DNA from: Planctomycetia bacterium
Lineage (GTDB): Bacteria > Planctomycetota > Planctomycetia > Pirellulales > JACPPG01
DNA length: 64,000 bases
Assembly (NCBI GenBank): GCA_016191115.1
Contig: JACPPG010000050.1
Span: forward strand, 76,390-140,389
Direction of reading: 5' to 3'
Position 1 is the stretch's first letter; each line of letters starts with the position of its first letter. Below are positions 54,600-61,790 of the stretch, piece by piece. A program made the position numbers and the translations under genes. Under the pieces are notes generated by a model that was not told the DNA's origin, did no database searches, and was given only the letters and a program-made list of their open reading frames with translations.

Positions 54600-54711
54600 T
54601 TGTAGGTGCAAATCAATGTAGCCTGCGGCCGATGGCGAGAGAACACGATCCCGTCGCCCCGCGGCGAGGGTAAGAGCGATTCGCCGCACGGAAGGTTCGC
54701 GGGCCAGAACC

Positions 54712-55071
54712 TCACAGCCGCTGCAATTGCTCGACGGTTCGATCGCCACCGGCGCTGCCGGTATTGACGGTCGTGGCCGGCTCGAAGACGAGCACCTCGA
54801 CTTCCTCGTTCGCCACCGGCCGGTGCTCGACGCCATGGGGCACGATCAGGAACTCGCCGGCGGAGAGTTCGACGACCCGGTCGCCAAACTCCATGCGGAA
54901 CGAGCCCCGCACGACCAGGAACAGCTCATCCTCCGCCTCGTGATGATGCCACAGGAACGGGCCCAGGAACTTGACCAGCTTTACTTGTTGCCCGTTCAAT
55001 TCGCCGACAATCTTCGGGCTCCAATGATCGGCGAACAGGGCAAACTTCTCGGCGAGGTTTATTTTGTCCAT
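54712..55071 (-). CDS. Cupin-domain protein
   Basis: This 119-residue protein is a single cupin barrel. The metal ligands are in FLWHHHEAEDELFLVVRG (two His and Glu) and IVPHGVEHRP (His). Such small cupins bind a divalent metal and act as isomerases, dioxygenases or sensors; the role here is unknown. The ATG at 55071 is the natural start. It shares a strand with DUF3634 upstream. Confidence 0.9.
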   Translation of the reverse strand: MDKINLAEKFALFADHWSPKIVGELNGQQVKLVKFLGPFLWHHHEAEDELFLVVRGSFRMEFGDRVVELSAGEFLIVPHGVEHRPVANEEVEVLVFEPATTVNTGSAGGDRTVEQLQRL

Positions 55072-55101
55072 TGTTTCCTCTCTCTGAGGCGACGTGATCC
55101 C

Positions 55102-55431
55102 TCACCCGCGGCGCGGACCAGCGGTCCATCCCGATTCGGCCCACCAATTTCGCAACTGCTGCCGGCCCGGTTCCGGGACCTGGCGGGAAAACTTGAGGTT
55201 GATGCGCCCGCCGTGCGTCACGCCGGACACTGCGCCCGTCGTAAGGTTGTGCCCGACAGCCACTTCGCGGACGCGGTGCAGGAAGGCCGAGGTCACCTTT
55301 CCCGCAACGGTGCGCGGCTCACCATTGACGATGCGGACGACAAAGACGCGTCGCCCTCGGCTGGACCGCCACAATCCCCAGGCGATTACGCCGGCGACTA
55401 GAAGCACGAGAAACCTAGTGAACGGCTCCAT
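55102..55431 (-). CDS. DUF3634 membrane protein
   Basis: The 109-residue protein has one N-terminal membrane helix (FLVLLVAGVIAWGLW) and a short domain that matches DUF3634 (VFVVRIVNGEPRTVAGKVTS, then GGRINLKFSRQVPEPGRQQL). The function of the family is unknown. It is 30 bases before the cupin gene on the same strand and may share its transcript. Confidence 0.8.
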   Translation of the reverse strand: MEPFTRFLVLLVAGVIAWGLWRSSRGRRVFVVRIVNGEPRTVAGKVTSAFLHRVREVAVGHNLTTGAVSGVTHGGRINLKFSRQVPEPGRQQLRNWWAESGWTAGPRRG

Positions 55432-55729
55432 CGGATCGCATCATTGACAAACGACCGAAATAAGTGAGCGCCCGACGTGTCATCTCGACTATAGCCCACC
55501 GCTTCGCATGATTCTGGCAGCCGCGCAATGCATCGTCAATTTGCCTGCGTCCCAAAGAAATGGGCAACGGCGGCGAACCAGTCTACGGCTCGACAGCGGC
55601 AAGTCCCTCGACGACAATCCCGAGAGCGCCGTCGGGGCGCGCGGAACATCGGCACGGACAGCCCGCGACGGGCATCGGTTCGCGGCGGGGCTTCGGCGTG
55701 CCGCCGGGCTGAAATCGGAACAGAAGCGC

Positions 55730-56605
55730 ATGCAACGCCTGCTGGCGGCCATCGGCGGACCGATCTTCGCCAAGGAACTCATCGAGACCGCGCGCCGCAA
55801 GCGGTACTTCGTCAACCGCGTCCTCTATGCGGTCACCCTCTTGGTCGTGCTGACGATGGTCTGGAGCGAGGCCAGCTACCTGCGCGGGCCGAATTCGATC
55901 CACCTCACCGCCCGGTTCGCTCGCGAGGTCTTTATCGCCTTGAACATCGTGCAATACGCGGCGGTGTGGTTTTTTGTGCCCGTGTTCGCTTGCGGGCTGG
56001 TGGCCGCGGAGCGCGAGGCGCAGACGCTCGATCTGGTGCTCACCGCGCGATTGAGTGACCGCGAGATCGTGCTTGGCAAGCTGGCCAGCCGTCTGGCGAT
56101 CGTCGCGCAGATCCTGCTTTCGACCCTGCCCGTGATCTGCCTGGTGGGCATGTTCGGCGGCATCGAGGTGCGCAGCGTATCGCGTGCGCTCGCGTCGACG
56201 GTGCTGGCAATGCTGTTTGCCGGCGCATTCTCGATCTACTTCTCGTCCACCAGCCGCAGCCCGGTCGCGGCGCTCGTGCGGACGTACTGGTGGCTGGCGG
56301 TGTGGCTGATCGGCCTGTTCGCGGTCGCCGGAGTCATCGTCGGGGTGTTCAACATCCAACCGCGCAACCCGGCGGCGATCATCATCTGCGGTCAAGCCTA
56401 CATGAATCCGGTGGCGACCTTCATCGCCGGCATCGAGCCCGATCTGGATCGCGAGCTGACGCGCAACTTTGGCGGCTGGTATTCAAGCTTGCCGGCGGCG
56501 CACCGGCGGGAAAGGGGGACAGGCACCGAGACGCAACGTTGGTCTGAAAGGGCTTGCGCTGTTTATGCTCGGAGCCAGTCCCATTTTCCCGCCGCGCCAT
56601 TTTGA
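55730..56605 (+). pseudogene. ABC-2-type permease truncated by a MITE
   Basis: The first 250 residues are a typical ABC-2 membrane protein: IGGPIFAKELIETARRKRYF, then several helices such as VVWFFVPVFACGLVAAERE-like segments and LIGLFAVAGVIVGVFNI. At 56481 the sequence passes into the 157-bp MITE in mid-gene and a tail (YSSLPAAHRRERGTGTETQR and so on) is encoded by the element until a stop at 56605. The C-terminal half of the permease does not resume after the element. No ATPase gene is nearby. The product may be made but is probably inactive. Confidence 0.82.
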
Positions 56606-56622
56606 AAAACAGAGTAGCCCTG
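56481..56622 (+). mobile_element. 157-bp MITE, copy g (left end missing), in ABC permease gene
   Basis: It lacks the first 15 bases and has no target duplication, so a deletion probably removed its left end together with the rest of the permease gene. It ends GTAGCCCTG. Confidence 0.85.
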
Positions 56623-56674
56623 GGCCACCCCCCTGTGGTTGCATTCGGTTCCGCGGTTTCGCGCGCGTTTCAGC

Positions 56675-56711
56675 CAGATTCTGTCCGGTCGGGCCACTAA
56701 ACGGCAATTAC
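56675..56711 (+). promoter_or_regulatory. Shared two-block motif upstream of PEP-CTERM gene
   Basis: CAGATTCTGTCCG (56675-56687) and AAACGGCAATTAC (56699-56711) are separated by 11 bases. The same two blocks with the same spacing lie at 61425-61461. It may be an alternative-sigma promoter or a leader element. Confidence 0.5.
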
Positions 56712-56824
56712 CAAGAGGAGTCGCTCCGGCGCGCTGCCTGCGCGCCGTTCGGTCGCACAATTGCGTCGGCGGAAGAGGGGGGTCAGGTCCGTTCGCACAT
56801 CCAGGGGCGAAGGAGGTGCCGCTA

Positions 56825-57619
56825 ATGCTCCGCATCGAAAGTCGTGTCGCGGCGTTGCGCCTTGGGCAACTCATTTTTGCCGCCGCCATTGCGCTGACGT
56901 TCGGCTCGTTGACCACCGTCGAGGCAGCCGTTTTCACCATCGACCCCAACCTGAGCATGCTCAATTTCAGCGGCACGGACTCCAATGGGGACCCCTTGTC
57001 GCCCCAATCGGCCGATAGCTTCACGGCAAGCTTAAGCGGCACCATCGTGGCCGATGTCGTCGCGGGCACCATCGCCTTTCCAGGCGGAAGCGCGTCGGCG
57101 TTGGAAACGCACCCCGGGCCCTTTTCCCCCTTCGGCCTGCCGGCCAACTTCGCGGGAACGGCGGGGAACCCGGTGGTTGCTGTCTTCGCCATTCGCAACG
57201 AGGTGTCCGACATCGTCGGGGCGGCGCGTCCGATCGACTTCGCCGGGAATTTCTCGGCCGCCGCGGCCCTGCCGATCCTGGCCGGCACGTTCGACTACTT
57301 TGTGCCCAGCCTTGGCGCGGGGTCGATCGACCTGACCGTGTCGCCCGGGTCGACGAGCAACACGCCCGCGCTCGACGGACTCTTGCAGCAGGTAGGCAAT
57401 CAACTGATTCTGACGATCCCCGTCGACACGACAAGCCAGTTCTTTAATGGCCCGTTCTTGCTCGGCACGGCCCGCTACCTGGGCCAGGTGGTGGCGACGG
57501 CCGAAGTGCCGGAGCCGTCGGCCGCGTGGCTGGCCGCGGCCGGTGCGGTGTGCTGCCTGGCGATCGGGCGGCATGCCCGCGCCAAGAACGTTTTGCGGCA
57601 AACACTTGCGAGGAGGTGA
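56825..57619 (+). CDS. PEP-CTERM secreted protein
   Basis: This 264-residue protein has a signal peptide (LGQLIFAAAIALTFGSLTTV ending in EAA), a beta-rich body, and a C-terminal sorting signal: VPEPSAAWLAAAGAVCCLAI followed by basic residues. Exosortase systems cut such signals and place the protein at the outer surface, usually with exopolysaccharide. The ATG at 56825 has GAAGGAGG upstream. The upstream motif at 56675 is shared with the gene at 61791. It lies before the ECF/kinase pair in the same direction. Confidence 0.88.
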   Translation: MLRIESRVAALRLGQLIFAAAIALTFGSLTTVEAAVFTIDPNLSMLNFSGTDSNGDPLSPQSADSFTASLSGTIVADVVAGTIAFPGGSASALETHPGPFSPFGLPANFAGTAGNPVVAVFAIRNEVSDIVGAARPIDFAGNFSAAAALPILAGTFDYFVPSLGAGSIDLTVSPGSTSNTPALDGLLQQVGNQLILTIPVDTTSQFFNGPFLLGTARYLGQVVATAEVPEPSAAWLAAAGAVCCLAIGRHARAKNVLRQTLARR

Positions 57620-57673
57620 TTTCTACGGCTAAATAACGAGGGCTTTGCGACCTGTCGCTGGGTGTCGCCCCTC

Positions 57674-58264
57674 ATGTCGGCCGAGACTTCGTTCGACGAA
57701 TTGCTGACGCGCGTCCGTCGTGGAGACGCGGACGCCGCTTACCAGATCGTCGCGCGGTACGAGTCGGGCATTCGCGTGGCCGTCCGCACGCGGCTGTCCG
57801 ATCCGGCGTTGCGGCGGCAGTTCGATTCGATCGACGTCTGCCAGTCCGTGTTCGCCAGCTTCTTCTTGCGCGCCGCGGCCGGGCAATACGACCTGCACGA
57901 TCCGGCCCAGTTGGTGGCCCTGCTCGCCAAAATGGCGCGCAAGAAACTCGCCATGCAATCGCGGCAGGCGCGACGCAAGCGGCGGGACGCGAGCAAGGTC
58001 CGCAGCCTCGCGGCGTGGGCCGCGCACCTAGAGGCCAAGGACGGCGACCCGGCCCGCGCGGCGATCGGTCGCGACCTCTTGCGGCGTGCCTACGAGCTGA
58101 TGGACCCAGAGGTGCGCGAAATGGCGCAGTTGCGCGCCGACGGCGCGGACTGGTCGCGGATCGCCGTCGTGCTAGGCGGCACGCCCGAAGGGCGCCGCAA
58201 GCAATTCCGTCGCGGGCTGGATCAGACGGCGGAGCTTTTGGGGTTGAACGCGGAAGAGGACTAA
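57674..58264 (+). CDS. ECF-type RNA polymerase sigma factor
   Basis: This 196-residue protein has a sigma2-like N-terminal part (FDELLTRVRRGDADAAYQIV, then DSIDVCQSVFASFF) and a sigma4-like helix-turn-helix near the end (LRADGADWSRIAVVLGGTPE). It belongs to the planctomycete ECF group that is encoded with Ser/Thr kinases. It lies seven bases before the kinase start, so a functional pair is likely. No anti-sigma gene is seen. The ATG at 57674 is preferred to an upstream GTG. Confidence 0.88.
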   Translation: MSAETSFDELLTRVRRGDADAAYQIVARYESGIRVAVRTRLSDPALRRQFDSIDVCQSVFASFFLRAAAGQYDLHDPAQLVALLAKMARKKLAMQSRQARRKRRDASKVRSLAAWAAHLEAKDGDPARAAIGRDLLRRAYELMDPEVREMAQLRADGADWSRIAVVLGGTPEGRRKQFRRGLDQTAELLGLNAEED

Positions 58265-58271
58265 TCAGGCG

Positions 58272-61268
58272 ATGGCCGCCGACCCAAAAACCATCACAGA
58301 CCCGCAAACAGCATTGCCGATCGACGCGGCGATCGCCCGGCTGCGCGACGTGCCACGGAGCTTGCTCCTGGACCTGGCGCGCGAGGACCAGACCGATCGC
58401 TGGCGGCGCGGCCATCGCGTTCTCGTCGAGGAATACTTCCGAGGACTGCCCGATCTGTTGACCGTGACCGAAGAGGCGCTCGTGCTGATCTGCGGCGAAG
58501 TGCTGTTGCGGCGCCAGTTGGGCGAAAGGCCGACGCTGGAGGAATACCGCAAGCGCTTCCCGCAGTACGCCGACAATCTGGCCGTTCAGTTTGAGATCGA
58601 CGACGCGCTGGGCGATCCGTCCGACCCGACGAACCTGGACGAAGCACCACCCACGCCCCGGCAAATGGAACTCCCCGGCTACGAGTTCCTCGAGGAATTG
58701 GGCCGGGGAGCCACGGGCGTTGTCTACCTTGCCCGCCAGAAGTCGCTCAATCGTCAGGTGGCTGTCAAGGTGCTGGCCAGCGGCATGAGCGACGCGAAGC
58801 GGCTGGCCCGGCAGCGCAAGGAGGCGGAGATCCTGGGCCGATTGCACCATCCGCACGTCGTGCAAATTCACGAAGTGATCATCCGCGGCGGGCATCTGCA
58901 CCTGGTGATGGAGTACGTCGACGGGCCAACCTTGCGGGAAAGCACCGGGGGCAAGCCAATCCCCAACAGCAAGGCCGCGTCGCTTGTGCGCACGCTGGCC
59001 GGCACCATCGACGCCGTTCACCAGGCTGGCGTCCTGCATCGCGACCTCAAGCCGTCGAACGTCCTCTTGTCCGCCAGCGGCGAGCCCAAGATCACCGATT
59101 TCGGACTGGCGAAACTGCAGTCGAGCAGCAATTTCGTCACCACCGAGGATTCCGTGCTGGGGACGCCCAGCTACATGGCCCCGGAGCAGGCGACCGGCCG
59201 GGTCCACTCGATCGGTCCTTGGACCGACGTCTATGCGCTGGGCGCCATGCTCTACGAGCTATTGACCGGCCGGGCGCCATTTTTGGGGGCGACCATCCTG
59301 GAGACCCTGAGCCTGGTCTGCAACCAGGAGCCGGTGCCGCCGCGTCACTTGCAGCCCAGCGTGCCGCGCGACCTGGAGACGATCTGCCTGAAATGTCTGT
59401 CGAAGTCGCCGGAGCGTCGCTATGCCACGGCGGCGGCGCTGGCCGACGATCTGACGCGATTCATCGAGGGCCGTCCGATCCTGGCGCGGCGGACGCGGCT
59501 GTGGGAGAAGACCTATCGCTGGTGCCGGCGCAACCCGGCCGTGACGAGTCTCGCGGCCTTGTTGCTGTTGGCGATCGCGGCAGGCTTCGGTGGCGTGTTG
59601 TGGCAATGGCGCCACACGGAGTCGGCATTGCTCAGAGAACAAAGCGCGCGTCAAGAGGCCGACGCCGGCGCCTTGGAGATCCGCGAGCGGAGTGCGCGGC
59701 TCAAGTCGGCAACGAGCCTCTTGGAGCAAGGGCGCGTACACGCCGAAGTGCGTCTCTGGGACGGTGCCGAGGCCGCGTTCTCACGAGCGATCCAGCTCGT
59801 GCCCGATTCGCCCGACGGCTGGGCCGAGCGCGCGCAGTTGTACGCGCGGTTGGGGTTGTGGGAGCTGGCGGCAGCCGATCTGCGCCGGTCTTTTGAGGCA
59901 AAGGAACCAAAGAGCTCGTCGCGTTGGTGGTGGCTTGCCCTGACCAACGTTCGTATGGGCGACACGGTTGGTTATCTGCGGATCCGCGGACGATTGCGCG
60001 ATCGATTCGGTGGGACGACCAATGTAAACGCCGTCTGCGACATGGTTCGGACGGCGTCCTTGTGCGGCGAGCCCACCGCGACTCCGCAGCCGTGGGTGGC
60101 CATGCAGGAGTCCATGGTGGGCGGCCCCCTCCATAACGCGTGGTGTTGCTACTTGCTAGGGCTCGCCTACTACCGGGCCGGTCAGTACGAGGACGCGGTC
60201 CGTGCCTGCCGGCAGTCCCTCGCGTCCGACCAATTCTGGGCGGCGAAGCCGCTCAACTATCCCGTCCTTGCCATGACACACCACGCGCTCGGCCAGGCAG
60301 ACCTCGCCCGGACAGCTCTCGACAACGCGACGGCGGCGATCGAGGAGTGGATGCAGGCACGCTGCGCATTGGGCCCCGAGCCGTGGGTGGTCGACCAAGG
60401 CGCGACGGGCATATGGCCCATCTCGTGTTGGGATTGGCTGGAGAGTCAGTTGTTGTATGACGAGGCCAGGGCACGGTTGGGCCTTGCGCCGGCAGCGGAC
60501 GATTGGCGCGCGCATCTACTGCGCGGGCGATCGTTTGCCGGCCTGCGGCGCTTTGACGAGGCCGAGGGGGAGTACGCCACGGCGTTGCAGCTCGCGCCCG
60601 ACGACGTCCAGACGCGCCTCGAGTCGCATCGTGTGCAGGGTTACCTGCATCTGAGGCGCAAGCAGTGGGATCGCGCGGCCGACCGTTTCGCTAGCGCCAA
60701 GCAGCTTGCGCCTGCCGATACCGACTTGTGGAGATTCGAGGCACTCGCGCACCTGACCGGCGATAACATGGCAGACTTCCGCCGTTTATGCCGCGAAATG
60801 CTGGACCGGTTCGAGCAGACGCAGGATGGCGCAGGCGCCCATGACGTGGTCTACGCGTGTACGCTCGCCCCGGACACGATCCAGGACCCCAAACGCCTCC
60901 TCCCTTTGTCCCGGCTGGGCGCAGGGCGGTACATGGGCGGCAAACGCTTGTTGGGCGCGGCGCACTACAGGGCCGGCGACTACGAGGCAGCCATCGCTGA
61001 TTTCGAGCAAACCATGAAGATCAATCGACTTCTCGGTATGGACTGGTGCTTCCTGGCGATGGCGCACCAGCGCCTCGGCCACTCGGCCGATGCCGCCGAG
61101 TGCCTGGCGACGGCCCGCGCTTGGATCGAGCAGGCCGACGGGCGGGAGTCCGACAACCCGCTCGCGCGCGACGCGGCGTGGGGCCCGTGGCACGACGCCA
61201 GCGACACGCGGCGCGTGCTCGGCGAGGCCGAGGCGCTGGTGATCGGGAAGCCGGCGCGTCGGCCATAG
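58272..61268 (+). CDS. Membrane serine/threonine kinase with TPR-like repeats
   Basis: The 998-residue protein has an N-terminal helical region, then a Hanks-type kinase: glycine loop LGRGATGVVYLARQ near 143, VAVKVL lysine near 165, HRDLKPSN near 256, DFGLAK near 276 and MAPEQ near 302. A membrane helix (SLAALLLLAIAAGFGGVLWQ) covers about 422-446. The large outer domain has TPR-like repeats (such as AEAAFSRAIQLVPDSPDGWA and EAEGEYATALQLAPDDVQTR). It probably senses an outside signal and phosphorylates targets, perhaps the adjacent sigma factor. All catalytic residues are intact. Confidence 0.93.
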   Translation: MAADPKTITDPQTALPIDAAIARLRDVPRSLLLDLAREDQTDRWRRGHRVLVEEYFRGLPDLLTVTEEALVLICGEVLLRRQLGERPTLEEYRKRFPQYADNLAVQFEIDDALGDPSDPTNLDEAPPTPRQMELPGYEFLEELGRGATGVVYLARQKSLNRQVAVKVLASGMSDAKRLARQRKEAEILGRLHHPHVVQIHEVIIRGGHLHLVMEYVDGPTLRESTGGKPIPNSKAASLVRTLAGTIDAVHQAGVLHRDLKPSNVLLSASGEPKITDFGLAKLQSSSNFVTTEDSVLGTPSYMAPEQATGRVHSIGPWTDVYALGAMLYELLTGRAPFLGATILETLSLVCNQEPVPPRHLQPSVPRDLETICLKCLSKSPERRYATAAALADDLTRFIEGRPILARRTRLWEKTYRWCRRNPAVTSLAALLLLAIAAGFGGVLWQWRHTESALLREQSARQEADAGALEIRERSARLKSATSLLEQGRVHAEVRLWDGAEAAFSRAIQLVPDSPDGWAERAQLYARLGLWELAAADLRRSFEAKEPKSSSRWWWLALTNVRMGDTVGYLRIRGRLRDRFGGTTNVNAVCDMVRTASLCGEPTATPQPWVAMQESMVGGPLHNAWCCYLLGLAYYRAGQYEDAVRACRQSLASDQFWAAKPLNYPVLAMTHHALGQADLARTALDNATAAIEEWMQARCALGPEPWVVDQGATGIWPISCWDWLESQLLYDEARARLGLAPAADDWRAHLLRGRSFAGLRRFDEAEGEYATALQLAPDDVQTRLESHRVQGYLHLRRKQWDRAADRFASAKQLAPADTDLWRFEALAHLTGDNMADFRRLCREMLDRFEQTQDGAGAHDVVYACTLAPDTIQDPKRLLPLSRLGAGRYMGGKRLLGAAHYRAGDYEAAIADFEQTMKINRLLGMDWCFLAMAHQRLGHSADAAECLATARAWIEQADGRESDNPLARDAAWGPWHDASDTRRVLGEAEALVIGKPARRP

Positions 61269-61790
61269 CGCACCCTTTCGCCGCCGGCCACTGAGCCGAT
61301 CCCCAGGCGTCAGACTTCGCCCCGCGGCATCCCGCGACAAGGAAATATCGTGCGACCGGTCGACCTCCCTTGGCGGTTCCCGTCCAACCCCGCGCAGGCA
61401 CAACCACGGCGGCAAGTTCTTTCTCAGATTTTGTCCGCCGGGCGTCCCAAACGGCAATTACTACTTCGTGCCGCGCATTAGATCTCCCCGCGGCGCCAAG
61501 CCCGACGATTTCGGTCGCCTGCCCCATCCGAGAGCACGCTACTGGCCCGTGTCGAACGGCCGCAACCCTAGGGCCTGGCCGCCGTACCTTTCTTTGCCGG
61601 CCCATGATTGCCCCCGGCGCGGTGGAAGTGCGCCCGCGGAGACGCCCGAATCTTGGACGGTTATTTCGCGTTAGATGCGGCTGCGGCCCAGCCGGATGCC
61701 AGCAAAAAAAGGAACAGCACCACAGGCCGACATTAGCTGCGCTGGTGACCTTCCGGGCGAATCCCGCCCTTTACCACAGAGGATAGTCAA
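61269..61790. other. Long leader region before the beta-repeat protein
   Basis: No gene is supported in this stretch. It holds the shared two-block motif at 61425-61461. The last 330 bases before the start at 61791 could be a long untranslated leader. Confidence 0.5.
61425..61461 (+). promoter_or_regulatory. Shared two-block motif upstream of beta-repeat protein
   Basis: CAGATTTTGTCCG (61425-61437) and AAACGGCAATTAC (61449-61461) are separated by 11 bases, as at 56675. The right block is identical and the left differs at one base. Confidence 0.5.

Noticed and set aside
7836-56622. Reading the seven 157-bp repeats as a CRISPR or regulatory RNA array
   Set aside because: They are kilobases apart, in both orientations and bordered by target duplications, with no regular spacers.
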